Source: Parvibaculum sp041688015
GTDB taxonomy: Bacteria; Pseudomonadota; Alphaproteobacteria; Parvibaculales; Parvibaculaceae
Reading direction: 5' to 3'
Assembly: GCA_041688015.1 (NCBI GenBank)
Contig: JBDNIY010000017.1
Span: 124,001 to 188,000, forward strand
DNA: 64,000 nt
Shown one piece after another: positions 1 to 8,387 of this stretch. The notes beneath the pieces were generated by a model, which saw only the letters and a list, made by a program, of their open reading frames with translations, made no database searches and was not told the origin of the DNA. The first letter of the stretch is position 1. Every line of letters begins with the position of its first letter. Position numbers and translations under genes: made by a program.

Positions 1-161
1 AAGGCGGGCAATGACAAGCTAGTTTCCGCGCAAGCGCCAATATGTTAGGAAGCGCACAAGAGAAAATAAGCGGATGGGGCCTTGGCTCGCATCTATCAAA
101 CAAGATAAGCCTGCCGCCTGCCCCATCGGGGTCTGGCGCAAGGGCGAGTGAGCGGACGGGA
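1..161. other. fabA upstream region
   Basis: I see no convincing gene here. An in-frame ATG at 42 would lengthen FabA by 40 residues, but that extension does not look like FabA, so the stretch is read as the leader or promoter region of the fab operon. I could not assign a clear -35/-10 pair or operator. Confidence 0.4.
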
Positions 162-680
162 ATGGCGGAGCAGAAACCGAGTTACTCGTATGAAGAGCTT
201 TTAGAGTGCAGCCACGGCCGCATGTTCGGCCCCGGCAATGCGCAATTGCCGTTGCCCCCCATGCTGATGATCGACCGGATCACGCATATCTCGGAGACGG
301 GCGGCGAGCACGGCAAGGGCGAGATCAAGGCTGAATACGACATTCATGCCGACCGCTGGTTCTTTCTCTGCCATTTTGAAGGCGACCCCGTCATGCCGGG
401 TTGCTTGGGCCTCGATGGCGCTTGGCAGTTGCTTGGCTTCTTCCTTGGCTGGATCGGTGGCAAGGGCAAGGGCCGCGCCGTCGGTGTCGGCGAAGTGAAG
501 TTTTCGGCCATGGTGACGCCTGCCAACAAGAAGATCACCTACAACATCCAATTGAAGCGCGTCGTCAATCGTCGCCTCGTCGTTGGCGTTGCCGATTGCA
601 CCATTTGGGCAGACGACGAACTGGCCTATACAATCACCGACATGAAAGTCGGGCTCCAGGCGGCGGCCCAGCCTGCGTGA
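162..680 (+). CDS. fabA: 3-hydroxydecanoyl-ACP dehydratase FabA
   Basis: FabA dehydrates 3-hydroxyacyl-ACP and isomerises trans-2-decenoyl-ACP to cis-3-decenoyl-ACP, the branch point of anaerobic unsaturated fatty acid synthesis in the cytoplasm. Starting at 162 gives 172 aa, the same length as E. coli FabA. The hot-dog active site segment CHFEGDPVMPGCLGLDG is intact, with His71 and Asp85 matching the family's catalytic His70/Asp84. The frame is open back to an ATG at 42, but those 40 residues are not FabA-like. fabB follows after 64 bp and then fabI, the arrangement known from Rhizobiales. Confidence 0.96.
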   Translation: MAEQKPSYSYEELLECSHGRMFGPGNAQLPLPPMLMIDRITHISETGGEHGKGEIKAEYDIHADRWFFLCHFEGDPVMPGCLGLDGAWQLLGFFLGWIGGKGKGRAVGVGEVKFSAMVTPANKKITYNIQLKRVVNRRLVVGVADCTIWADDELAYTITDMKVGLQAAAQPA

Positions 681-744
681 AGATAGGTATGGTTTTTAGA
701 ATAGGCGTGGATTTTTGCAACACACTAAGAATGATGAGGCAACC

Positions 745-1974
745 ATGAGGCGAGTGGTCGTGACCGGTATGGGGATCGTCTCCTCAATCGGCAACAATGC
801 GCAGGAAGTTGAAGCGAGCTTGCGCGAAGGCAAATCTGGCATCGTCAAAGCGGATGTCTATGCCGAGATGGGCTTTCGCAGCCAAGTACATGGCAGCCTG
901 AAGATCGATCTTAATGAAGCCGTTGATCGCCGGGCGCGCCGTTTCATGGGTGACGGCGCGGCCTATGCCGCCGTCGCTATGCAACAGGCGATCACGGATG
1001 CGGGCCTCACTGATGATCTCGTCTCGAACCCGCGCACCGGGCTGATTGTCGGCTCGGGCGGTCCTTCGACCAAAGCGATTGTGGCCGCCGCCGACATGGC
1101 GCGCAGCGAACCCGTCAAAGGCCCCAAGAAGGTCGGCCCCTTTGCCGTGCCCAAAGCCATGTCGTCCACTTGTTCAGCAAACCTTTCGACATGGTTCAAG
1201 ACCAAGGGCGTCAATTATTCCATCAGCTCGGCTTGCTCGACGTCTGCCAATTGCATCGGCAATGCCGCTGAGATGATCCAATGGGGCAAGCAAGACATCA
1301 TGTTTGCCGGTGGCGGCGAAGAACTCGACTGGACGCTGTCTGTCCTGTTCGACGCCATGGGCGCGATGTCAGCCAAGCGCAATGACACGCCCGACAAGGC
1401 CAGCCGCGCCTATGACATTGACCGCGACGGTTTCGTCATCTCCGGCGGCGGCGGTATTTTGGTGCTTGAAGAACTCGAACACGCCAAGGCACGCGGCGCC
1501 AAAATCTATGCCGAAATCGTCGGCTATGGCGCAACCGCTGACGGGGCCGACATGGTGGCCCCTTCGGGCGAGGGTGCTGTGCGCTGCATGCAGATGGCGC
1601 TGCAAAACCTCAAAGGCCAGACGGTTGATTATATCAACCCCCATGCCACCTCGACGCCAGTGGGCGACATCCCCGAAATCAAGGCGATCCTTGAAGTGTT
1701 CGGCGCAAAAACACCTGCGATCAGCGCCACCAAATCGCTGACCGGCCACGCCCAAGGCGCGGCAGGTGTGCATGAATCGATCTATACGATTTTGATGATG
1801 CAGGGCGGCTTCATTGCAGCCTCCGCCAATATCGATGAAATCGACCCAGAAGTCGCCGCTGCCAATATCGTGCGTGAGCGGATCGATGGGGCTACTATCA
1901 ATCTGGCGCTCTCCAACAGCTTCGGCTTTGGCGGCACCAACGCTACATTAGCTTTTCAGCGCTATAACGGCTGA
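745..1974 (+). CDS. fabB: 3-oxoacyl-ACP synthase I FabB
   Basis: FabB is the condensing enzyme that elongates the cis-3-enoyl product of FabA and so commits carbon to unsaturated fatty acids. The 409-aa protein has a thiolase fold, with the nucleophile in SSACSTS (Cys164) and the two active-site histidines in HATSTPVGD (near 300) and TGHAQGA (near 335). The start MRRVVVTGMG is preceded by GAGG and matches the family N-terminus. The frame also opens at 715, which would add ten unlikely residues. It is cotranscribed with fabA and fabI by position. Confidence 0.96.
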   Translation: MRRVVVTGMGIVSSIGNNAQEVEASLREGKSGIVKADVYAEMGFRSQVHGSLKIDLNEAVDRRARRFMGDGAAYAAVAMQQAITDAGLTDDLVSNPRTGLIVGSGGPSTKAIVAAADMARSEPVKGPKKVGPFAVPKAMSSTCSANLSTWFKTKGVNYSISSACSTSANCIGNAAEMIQWGKQDIMFAGGGEELDWTLSVLFDAMGAMSAKRNDTPDKASRAYDIDRDGFVISGGGGILVLEELEHAKARGAKIYAEIVGYGATADGADMVAPSGEGAVRCMQMALQNLKGQTVDYINPHATSTPVGDIPEIKAILEVFGAKTPAISATKSLTGHAQGAAGVHESIYTILMMQGGFIAASANIDEIDPEVAAANIVRERIDGATINLALSNSFGFGGTNATLAFQRYNG

Positions 1975-1990
1975 AGCTTCAAAGTCAAAA

Positions 1991-2857
1991 ATGGCGGTCG
2001 CAAAAATGCACGGGTCAGACGAAAAAACACAAAAGCGACCGCAGGTCTTGAGCGGGCCCCTCATGCAAGGAAAGCGCGGCCTCATCATGGGCGTCGCCAA
2101 CGATCATTCGATCGCTTGGGGCATCGCCAAGATGCTCGCTGAACATGGGGCAGAGCTTGCCTTCACCTATCAAGGCGAAGCCTTTGGCCGCCGCGTCAAG
2201 CCGCTGGCAGACAGCGTCGGCTCCAAAATCCTGCTGCCTTGTGATGTCACAGACAGCACGAGCTTGGACGCGGTGTTTCGTACCCTGAAAGATAAATGGG
2301 GCACGATTGATTTCGTCGTTCATGCCATTGCCTATTCTGACAAAAGCGAACTCAAAGGCCGCTATGCCGATACGAGCCGCGAAAACTTTTTGCGCTCGAT
2401 GGATATTTCCTGCTTTTCCTTTGTCGAGGTGGCGCGCCGCGCCGCCGAGCTAATGCCCAATGGCGGCTCGCTGGTGACGCTAACTTATGAAGGCGCACAG
2501 CGCGTCATGCCCAACTACAACGTGATGGGCGTTGCCAAAGCCGCGCTTGAAGCCAGCGTGCGCTATCTGGCCTCTGATCTCGGCCGCGAGGGTATCCGCG
2601 TCAATGCCATCTCGGCTGGCCCCATGCGCACACTCGCGGGTTCAGCCATTGGCGACGCGCGTTTCGTTCACAAGTGGAACAAAACCCACTCGGCCTTGAA
2701 AGAAACCATCGAGCTTGAGCATATCGGCGGCGCAGGGCTTTACCTACTGTCAGACCTCAGCGCCCGCGTCACCGGCGAAATCCACTATGTCGATGGCGGC
2801 TACAACATCATTGGCCTACCGCGCTCCGAAGAAATGAAGGCCAGCGACGAGGCGTAG
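1991..2857 (+). CDS. fabI: enoyl-ACP reductase FabI
   Basis: This NADH-dependent enoyl-ACP reductase catalyses the last step of each fatty acid elongation cycle. It is a short-chain dehydrogenase-like protein with the N-terminal GVANDHSIAWG nucleotide-binding motif and the FabI Tyr-X6-Lys catalytic pair in YNVMGVAK. The 288-aa reading starts only 16 bp after fabB. About 24 N-terminal residues are extra relative to typical FabI, so an internal ATG at 2063 (MQGKRGLIMG) is an alternative start. It ends the fabABI operon. Confidence 0.94.
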   Translation: MAVAKMHGSDEKTQKRPQVLSGPLMQGKRGLIMGVANDHSIAWGIAKMLAEHGAELAFTYQGEAFGRRVKPLADSVGSKILLPCDVTDSTSLDAVFRTLKDKWGTIDFVVHAIAYSDKSELKGRYADTSRENFLRSMDISCFSFVEVARRAAELMPNGGSLVTLTYEGAQRVMPNYNVMGVAKAALEASVRYLASDLGREGIRVNAISAGPMRTLAGSAIGDARFVHKWNKTHSALKETIELEHIGGAGLYLLSDLSARVTGEIHYVDGGYNIIGLPRSEEMKASDEA

Positions 2858-2881
2858 GACGCCTGCCCCCAACTGTCTTTT

Positions 2882-3011
2882 CCTCCCCCCTTGAGGGGGA
2901 GGAAGGAGCGCCCACTTTGGCGCGGAAGGTGGGGGGTACATCTTCATGAGACTCGTCATTTGCGGCGTCACCCCCTCCCAACCCTCCCCCCTCAAGGGGG
3001 AAGGCTTTTAG
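2882..3011. repeat. Extragenic palindromic repeat
   Basis: The fabI 3' region holds a hairpin (CTCCCCC, loop cttga, GGGGGAG; 2883-2901). About 100 bp further a related block appears (CCTCCCCCCTCAAGGGGGA). Together they form a composite inverted repeat typical of dispersed extragenic elements in proteobacteria. The first hairpin may also help to end the fabI transcript. Confidence 0.6.
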
Positions 3012-3014
3012 CCA

Positions 3015-3048
3015 AAACAAAAAGGGCGCCGGATTTCCCGACGCCCTG
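3015..3048 (-). terminator. Terminator after the RcnB-like gene
   Basis: Read on the minus strand, a GC-rich stem (GGGCGTCGG ... CCGGCGCCC with loop GAAAT) is followed at once by TTTTTGTTTTGG. It lies about 20 bp downstream of the RcnB-like stop codon and is a good intrinsic terminator. A near-identical copy follows pnp. Confidence 0.8.
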
Positions 3049-3068
3049 ATCATTAATGCCTCGCCCGC

Positions 3069-3671
3069 TCAGTAGAACATCGAAAAGACAATCTGCGAGA
3101 TGAAGCCATTATTGGCATTCACCAAAAACACGTTATTGCTCACCCGCACCCACTGATAACCATAGGCCGGGCGCATCAAGCCATAAGCGCGATAATCGAT
3201 CACATAAGCGCGATCACGATAGGCGTAGGGCAGACGGTCGCCACGGTTCCAAACGTGATGCGCGTTGTGACCGCGCGGTGCCCGCCATGCGGGGCCACGC
3301 ACCGCCTGATGACGGTGGCCGTTATAGACATAGTGATGCGACGACCCGCGATCGTTGTTGCCGTAGTGACGGTCGTTGCCACGGCGTTCATCACCACGGC
3401 GGTTGTCGCCTCGGTGGTCACCACGCTGATTGTCCCAATGCCGGTTGTCTGCGCGATCATGACGGTCACGATCATTGTCGGCCTGCTGGGAACCATTGCC
3501 ACGATGCTGGTTGTTGGCCTGGTCGTTATTCTGGCCCCGATTGTTCTGGCCCTGCTGGTCGCTACGGTCCTGACGCGACTGACTTTGGTCAGAACGCGTG
3601 TCATGGGGTGCGGCCATAGCCGTGCCGGCCATGAGGCTCAATGCAAGGGCGGCTGCAAATGCGGTTTTCAT
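3069..3671 (-). CDS. RcnB-like secreted protein
   Basis: This is a 200-aa exported protein. The first 22 or so residues form a signal peptide ending in AMAA. Then comes a long low-complexity region rich in Asp, Asn, Arg, Gln and His (about residues 25-115, with DNRGD and RRGDERRG repeats). The C-terminal domain, with a YGYQWVRV...FLVN core, resembles the RcnB family of periplasmic Ni/Co-homeostasis proteins. The chosen ATG at 3671 has GGAGA just upstream; the longer open frame to 3917 adds unrelated residues. RcnB is characterised in enterobacteria only, so a metal role here is inference. Confidence 0.75.
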   Translation of the reverse strand: MKTAFAAALALSLMAGTAMAAPHDTRSDQSQSRQDRSDQQGQNNRGQNNDQANNQHRGNGSQQADNDRDRHDRADNRHWDNQRGDHRGDNRRGDERRGNDRHYGNNDRGSSHHYVYNGHRHQAVRGPAWRAPRGHNAHHVWNRGDRLPYAYRDRAYVIDYRAYGLMRPAYGYQWVRVSNNVFLVNANNGFISQIVFSMFY

Positions 3672-3794
3672 GCTTGTCTCCATGAGGCCCACCCGAAATC
3701 GGACGCTTTGCCTCGTTGAAACAAATCTAGGCCGTGGGGCCTGAACGGTGTCTGGGGCCACTGTTGTCTGGCGTTCATGTTGGGAGGGGGCGGC

Positions 3795-3911
3795 GCTCCA
3801 TCCTTCGAGACGGGCCAAGCGCCCTCCTTGAGGCATGAGGCAGAATGGGATGAAATAGACTCTCATCCTGAGGAGGCGTACTTGCGGCGTCTCGAAGGAC
3901 GAGGCCAGAGG
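3795..3911. repeat. Dispersed repeat with TCCTTCGAGACG / CTCATCCTGAGGAGGC / TCGAAGGACGA blocks
   Basis: The segment starts with ATCCTTCGAGACG and ends with CGTCTCGAAGGACGA, which are inverted copies. A CTCATCCTGAGGAGG block lies between them. This composition is typical of short dispersed repeats found in many alphaproteobacterial intergenic regions. Confidence 0.6.
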
Positions 3912-3961
3912 CCTCACACCACTCTATGGCATCACTCCCACTACCTTTTTCGTCATGGCCC

Positions 3962-3990
3962 GGCCCACCTTTAATCAAAGGAGGTGGGCC
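3962..3990. repeat. Extragenic hairpin GGCCCACCT/AGGTGGGCC
   Basis: A perfect 9-bp inverted repeat surrounds an 11-nt loop, with further CTTT/AAAG pairing possible inside. It is not followed by a T-run on either strand, so it is a repeat rather than a standard terminator. Confidence 0.6.
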
Positions 3991-4021
3991 ATCCACCTCC
4001 CTCCCCCGCGCTTAAAGCTGG

Positions 4022-4044
4022 ATCCCCCGGTCAAGCCGGGGGAT
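4022..4044. repeat. Extragenic hairpin ATCCCCCGG-TCAAG-CCGGGGGAT
   Basis: A perfect 9-bp palindrome has a TCAAG loop and is followed by GACGGTATTG. It resembles the hairpin at 8337-8363, suggesting both belong to one dispersed palindrome family. Confidence 0.6.
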
Positions 4045-4071
4045 GACGGTATTGATGGGATCAAACAAAAC

Positions 4072-4106
4072 AAAAAAGGGCGCCGGATTTCTCCGACGCC
4101 CTATTC
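4072..4106 (-). terminator. pnp terminator
   Basis: On the minus strand, GGGCGTCGG, loop AGAAAT and CCGGCGCCC are followed by TTTTTTGTTTTGTTT, about 20 bp past the pnp stop. Stem and T-run are both strong. The sequence is almost the same as the terminator at 3015-3048. Confidence 0.85.
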
Positions 4107-4126
4107 AATTCTCAAGTCGCAGAAAA

Positions 4127-6304
4127 TTAGTCGCGACGGGGCCGACGGTTGCCGCCGCCGCTGCGTTCACGCGGCTGCTCGGCGGGCTCGTTTTCGTAAA
4201 CGATTTCTTCGCCGGTCTCCTGGTTCACATGCTTCATCGACAGGCGCACCTTGCCACGATCATCAAAGCCCAAGAGTTTGACTTTGACCTTGTCGCCTTC
4301 CTTGACGACATCGGACACCTTTTCGACACGCGTCGGGGCCATCTGCGAGATATGCACGAGGCCGTCACGGGGCCCGAAGAAGTTGACGAAAGCGCCGAAG
4401 TCGACGGCCTTAACGACCGTACCTTCGTAGATCACGCCCACTTCAGGTTCGGCGACGATGCCACGGATCCATTCCAGCGCCTTGCGGATCGATTCACCGT
4501 CCGACGATGCCACTTTGATCGTGCCGTCATCCTGAATGTCGATCTTTGCGCCGGTCTTTTCGACGATCTCACGAACGACCTTGCCGCCCGTGCCGATGAC
4601 TTCGCGGATTTTGTCGGTCGGCACCTGAATGACTTCAATGCGCGGTGCATGTTCGCCCATTTCAGGCCGCGCCGTGTCGAGCGCCTTGGCCATTTCGCCG
4701 AGGATGTGAATGCGCCCACCCTTGGCCTGTTCCAAAGCGATCTTCATGATGTCTTCGGTGATGCCCGTGATCTTGATGTCCATCTGGAGTGATGTCACAC
4801 CTTCGGTCGTCCCGGCGACCTTGAAGTCCATGTCGCCGAGGTGATCTTCGTCACCAAGGATGTCCGACAGAACCGCATGGCGGTCGCCTTCGAGGATCAA
4901 GCCCATCGCGATACCCGCGACAGCGCGCTTGAGTGGCACACCGGCATCCATCATCGCCAGCGATCCACCGCAGACGGTTGCCATCGAAGACGAACCGTTG
5001 GATTCCGTGATTTCAGACACCAGACGCAGCGTGTAAGGGAACTCCGTCTTGGGGGGCAGCACTGCACGCAGGGCGCGCCAAGCGAGCTTGCCGTGACCGA
5101 CTTCGCGACGACCGGTAAAGCCGACGCGGCCTGTTTCACCGACCGAGAAGGGCGGGAAGTTGTAATGCAGCAGGAAGCTTTCCTTGTAGGTGCCCTGCAG
5201 CGCATCGACGAACTGTTCGTCTTCGCCGGTGCCCAGTGTGGCCACCACGAGGGCTTGCGTTTCGCCGCGCGTGAAGAGCGCCGAACCATGGGTGCGCGGC
5301 AGAATGCCGACTTCCGACACGATGGGGCGAACGGTTGAGAGATCGCGGCCATCGATGCGGAGTTTGGTATCGAGGATCGAGTTGCGCACGACGTCGCTTT
5401 CGATTGCCTTGAAGACGCCGCTGACGTCATTTTCAGACAGGGCCTTGTCATCGTCTGCATTGCAGAGCGCGGCTTTGGCTTTGTCTTTGGCTTTCGTGAT
5501 GGCGGTGTGGCGTTCGCCCTTGTCCTTCAGGCTGTAAGCCGCGCGGACATCGGCTTCGACGAGGCCACGGACCTTGCCTTCCAGTTCCGACTGATCGGGG
5601 GCTGTGAAGGGGCGGGGTTCCTTGGCGCATTTTTCGGCCATGCGGATGATCATGTCGATCACGGGCTGGAAGCCCTTGTGGCCGTGCATGACGGCGCCGA
5701 GCATGATGTCTTCTGAAAGCTCTTTGGCTTCCGATTCCACCATCATCACGGCGTCGGTTGTGCCCGCGACCACGAGGTCAAGGGCGCTATCGGCCATGTC
5801 GTCGATCAGCGGGTTCAGCACATATTCGCCGTTGATATAGCCAACGCGAGCGGCCCCAATGGGGCCCATGAACGGCAGGCCCGAAATCGTCAGGGCAGCG
5901 GAAACCGCGACCAGCGCAACGATGTCAGGATCGTTTTCCATGTCGTGGCTCAGCACCGTGACGATAACCTGCGTCTCGTTCTTGAAGCCTTTGGCAAACA
6001 GCGGGCGAATCGGGCGGTCGATCAGGCGCGAGACGAGCGTTTCTTTTTCGCTCGGGCGGCCTTCACGTTTGAAAAAACCACCGGGGATCTTGCCCGCGGC
6101 ATATGTCTTTTCTTGGTAGTTGACGGTCAGCGGGAAAAAGTCGAGGCCGACCTTGGGCTTGCGCTCGCCAACCACGGTGGCGATGACGGTTGTCTCGCCA
6201 TAGGTTGCGATCACGGCACCATCGGCCTGACGGGCCACTTTGCCCGTTTCAAGGGTGAGCGTGCGGCCCGCCCATTCGATTTCTTCGCGTGTTACTTCAA
6301 ACAT
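4127..6304 (-). CDS. pnp: Polynucleotide phosphorylase
   Basis: PNPase is a phosphorolytic 3'-5' exoribonuclease and a core component of the degradosome. The 725-aa protein has the usual order: RNase PH domain 1 (about 10-145), an alpha-helical linker, RNase PH domain 2 (about 310-545), a KH domain with the GTGG loop (about 553-615) and an S1 domain (about 620-690). The C-terminus is a basic Arg/Gly tail (GGGNRRPRRD). rpsO lies upstream on the same strand, the classic rpsO-pnp pairing, and a strong hairpin sits in the leader. Confidence 0.97.
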   Translation of the reverse strand: MFEVTREEIEWAGRTLTLETGKVARQADGAVIATYGETTVIATVVGERKPKVGLDFFPLTVNYQEKTYAAGKIPGGFFKREGRPSEKETLVSRLIDRPIRPLFAKGFKNETQVIVTVLSHDMENDPDIVALVAVSAALTISGLPFMGPIGAARVGYINGEYVLNPLIDDMADSALDLVVAGTTDAVMMVESEAKELSEDIMLGAVMHGHKGFQPVIDMIIRMAEKCAKEPRPFTAPDQSELEGKVRGLVEADVRAAYSLKDKGERHTAITKAKDKAKAALCNADDDKALSENDVSGVFKAIESDVVRNSILDTKLRIDGRDLSTVRPIVSEVGILPRTHGSALFTRGETQALVVATLGTGEDEQFVDALQGTYKESFLLHYNFPPFSVGETGRVGFTGRREVGHGKLAWRALRAVLPPKTEFPYTLRLVSEITESNGSSSMATVCGGSLAMMDAGVPLKRAVAGIAMGLILEGDRHAVLSDILGDEDHLGDMDFKVAGTTEGVTSLQMDIKITGITEDIMKIALEQAKGGRIHILGEMAKALDTARPEMGEHAPRIEVIQVPTDKIREVIGTGGKVVREIVEKTGAKIDIQDDGTIKVASSDGESIRKALEWIRGIVAEPEVGVIYEGTVVKAVDFGAFVNFFGPRDGLVHISQMAPTRVEKVSDVVKEGDKVKVKLLGFDDRGKVRLSMKHVNQETGEEIVYENEPAEQPRERSGGGNRRPRRD

Positions 6305-6553
6305 CTAAATTTCCTTCATGCATGCGCCGATGCTTTTCATTGCAACTCATGCCCCATATCAATGTTTTTGAGGGGCGGCGCATTTTCTGCCGCTGACGTC
6401 GCGGCCGGACAAAATGGATTTGGCTTGCGAGAGCCTCGTTCGCTAAGGCCTTTGAACCTGGGGATCACTTGCCCACCGAGACAAGGGGCAAGCGGTCCTC
6501 CCGCAAACATCAATCCGTTAACGGACGAATGTCTCTTTTGTGATCGGCAAGCA

Positions 6554-6593
6554 CGAAATGTCGGCTGGGCATGAAACCCGGCCGACCATTTCG
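6554..6593 (-). promoter_or_regulatory. Long stem-loop in the pnp leader
   Basis: The arms CGAAATG-TCGGCTGGG and CCCGGCCGA-c-CATTTCG pair over 16 positions, with one G-T wobble and one bulged base, around a 7-nt loop. In enterobacteria RNase III cleaves a hairpin in the pnp leader and PNPase then represses itself. The position suggests a comparable processing site here, which is inference. Confidence 0.5.
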
Positions 6594-6611
6594 CTTAACT
6601 TATCCGAACCA

Positions 6612-6632
6612 TCGGGGAAAAAAGCACCCCGA
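6612..6632 (-). terminator. Possible weak terminator after rpsO
   Basis: The stem TCGGGG/CCCCGA surrounds a loop containing TTTTTT, immediately after the rpsO stop. The T-run lies inside the loop rather than behind the stem, so it is not a textbook terminator. It may permit partial read-through into pnp. Confidence 0.3.
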
Positions 6633-6634
6633 AA

Positions 6635-6904
6635 TTACCGACGGATGCCCAAACGGGCGATCAAGTCTTCATAACGCTTCTGGTCGTTCCTCTTGACGTA
6701 ATCAAGCAGCGAACGACGCAGGCTGACCATCTTCAGCAGACCACGGCGCGAATGGTTGTCTTTCGCGTGTGTTTTGAAATGTTCAGTCAGGTTGACGATG
6801 CGCTCGGTCAAGATCGCGACCTGCACTTCAGATGAGCCTGTGTCGCCAACTTTGGCGGCAAAATCTTTGATGATCTGAGCTTTGCGCTCCGGTGTCACCG
6901 ACAT
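6635..6904 (-). CDS. rpsO: 30S ribosomal protein S15
   Basis: S15 binds the central domain of 16S rRNA early in small-subunit assembly. The 89-aa protein matches the family along its length, with the characteristic GSSEVQVAILTERI and RRGLLKMVSLRRSLLDYV segments. Two adjacent ATGs are possible. The second gives a six-base spacing to the AGGAG site and the usual MSVT start, so it was chosen. truB ends ten bases upstream. Confidence 0.96.
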   Translation of the reverse strand: MSVTPERKAQIIKDFAAKVGDTGSSEVQVAILTERIVNLTEHFKTHAKDNHSRRGLLKMVSLRRSLLDYVKRNDQKRYEDLIARLGIRR

Positions 6905-6913
6905 CATGTTCTC

Positions 6914-7840
6914 CTATGAACCGAGATTAAAAACCCGCAACGGACGCAACCCTCCTTGGCCATATTCGGTCAAGGCCACCGGGTCGCCCCGATGGGTTGC
7001 CAGAACCGGCCCCGAAAAAATCGGCGCATCACGTCCGCGCAATAAAACCGCCTGGCCCTGTCTTAAACGGGATGCATCATCACTGCTCAGGGCCAATGCC
7101 GGGATGTCGTCCAGCGCGGTCTCAAGCGGCCATAAATGCGTCCTCAGGACGTCGGAAGCGGGCGGAATATGACTGAAGCCCATCAGTTTATCCAGCGGAA
7201 TTGCTTGGCTTTCGCTAAATGGCCCATGGGCAATGCGCCGCAGGGCTGTGACATGGCCGACCGTGCCCAGCGTCCGCGCCAGATCGCGCGCCAGTGAGCG
7301 GACATAAGTGCCCTTGCTGCAAGAGATTTCGATCTCCGCATGGGCGTCGTCTGCCATCCCTAACAACGTTGCATTATGGATAATAACAGACCGAGCTTTG
7401 AGTTCGACCGTCTCGCCGGCGCGCGCCAGATCATAGGCGCGCTGACCGTCCACCTTGATGGCAGAAAAAGCAGGCGGCACCTGCAGGATCTCGCCGGTGA
7501 ATTGGTGCAAGCCCTCAGCCACTTCCGACGCACTGGGCCGATGGTCGCTTGTCGCCATCACCTCGCCTTCCAGATCGTCGGTCGTCGTCTGCGCGCCAAA
7601 ACACACCGTAAAGCGGTAGCTTTTGGAGGCGTCGAGGATATAGGGCACGGTTTTGGTCGCCTCGCCCAAAGCGATCGGCAGAATGCCGCTGGCCAGCGGA
7701 TCAAGCGTCCCGGCGTGGCCAGCCTTTTGGGCATTATAGAGGCGGCGGATCATGGCGACGACATTGGTCGAGCCGGGGCCCACGGGTTTGTCCACGATCA
7801 CCCAGCCCGACACGGCATCGCCCTTTTTGCGACGCCCCAT
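6914..7840 (-). CDS. truB: tRNA pseudouridine(55) synthase TruB
   Basis: TruB makes pseudouridine 55 in the T-loop of tRNAs. The 308-aa protein carries the family motif GHAGTLDPLASGILP with the catalytic Asp near position 47. The YRF and C-terminal PUA-like segments are also present. Its start overlaps the rbfA stop (TGATG), so the two are translationally coupled within the nusA-infB-rbfA-truB-rpsO cluster. Confidence 0.96.
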   Translation of the reverse strand: MGRRKKGDAVSGWVIVDKPVGPGSTNVVAMIRRLYNAQKAGHAGTLDPLASGILPIALGEATKTVPYILDASKSYRFTVCFGAQTTTDDLEGEVMATSDHRPSASEVAEGLHQFTGEILQVPPAFSAIKVDGQRAYDLARAGETVELKARSVIIHNATLLGMADDAHAEIEISCSKGTYVRSLARDLARTLGTVGHVTALRRIAHGPFSESQAIPLDKLMGFSHIPPASDVLRTHLWPLETALDDIPALALSSDDASRLRQGQAVLLRGRDAPIFSGPVLATHRGDPVALTEYGQGGLRPLRVFNLGS

Positions 7841-8307
7841 CAGACCTCGTCGCCCGTGGCGTCTTCATCCTCTTCGCCGACCAGATCCTCTTCGCCGATT
7901 AGATCTTGAGCAACTTTGGGCGAATGCAGGAGCTTGTCCACGGCTTCCGCCTCGTCAAAAGACGTATCGGCAGAAAAAGCCAGATCAGGCAAATATTTGA
8001 AGGAGACTTCCTTGGCGAGTTGCCCGCGCAGAAAACTTTTCACCCGCGTCAGCGCTTTCACCAGCTTGTCGCTGTCTTCGCCCGTCAGGCTGCCACCCAG
8101 CGGCGCGACAAAGCAGGTCGCATAGCGCATATCGGAGCTGATGCGCACCTCAGAAATGGTGATGGCAATATCCAGCAGGTCGGGGTCCTGAATGGTGCCG
8201 CGGCCGACAATTTCGGCCAGCGCCCGACGCACCAGTTCGCCCGCGCGCAACTGGCGCTGGCTGGGGCCACGCGCTACGCGGCGATCTTTTTTGCTGTCTT
8301 TACGCAT
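7840..8307 (-). CDS. rbfA: Ribosome-binding factor A
   Basis: RbfA is a cold-shock associated 30S maturation factor that acts on the 5' end of 16S rRNA. The 155-aa protein has a KH-like core, with SQRQLRAGELVRRALAEI at the N-terminus and KALTRVKSFLRGQLAKE further on, and an acidic C-terminal tail. It overlaps truB by one base, and a short extragenic palindrome separates it from infB. Confidence 0.94.
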   Translation of the reverse strand: MRKDSKKDRRVARGPSQRQLRAGELVRRALAEIVGRGTIQDPDLLDIAITISEVRISSDMRYATCFVAPLGGSLTGEDSDKLVKALTRVKSFLRGQLAKEVSFKYLPDLAFSADTSFDEAEAVDKLLHSPKVAQDLIGEEDLVGEEDEDATGDEV

Positions 8308-8336
8308 GAGGTTCTATCGGTGCCACAAAGAAAGCC

Positions 8337-8363
8337 ATCACCCCGGCACAAGGCCGGGATGAT
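8337..8363. repeat. Extragenic palindrome between infB and rbfA
   Basis: ATCACCCCGGC and GCCGGGATGAT pair over 11 positions with one mismatch around an ACAAG loop. It is similar in stem and loop to the palindrome at 4022-4044. It lies inside an operon and lacks a T-run, so it is unlikely to stop transcription fully. Confidence 0.55.
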
Positions 8364-8387
8364 AGCGGTATTTTGGGGTCGTCCTTC

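Larger units (their letters stand above)
3672..4071. other. Repeat-containing gap between pnp and the RcnB-like gene
   Basis: I find no credible gene. The stretch contains a promoter-proximal segment for the RcnB-like gene and several palindromic extragenic repeats, listed separately. ORFs crossing it are repeat-derived. Confidence 0.5.
6305..6634. other. rpsO-pnp intergenic leader
   Basis: This 330-bp gap contains no convincing gene. It holds a short hairpin directly behind rpsO and a long, strong hairpin at 6554-6593, both consistent with RNA-level control of pnp. The ORF reading through it on the plus strand is antisense. Confidence 0.6.

Noticed and set aside
3255..3719. Plus-strand hydrophobic ORFs opposite the RcnB-like gene
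   Set aside because: They are frame shadows of a low-complexity Asp/Asn/Arg-rich region; the signal peptide and RcnB domain lie on the other strand.
4043..4792. 249-aa plus-strand ORF opposite pnp
   Set aside because: It is antisense to the conserved KH/S1 part of PNPase and has no recognisable domain or ribosome binding site.
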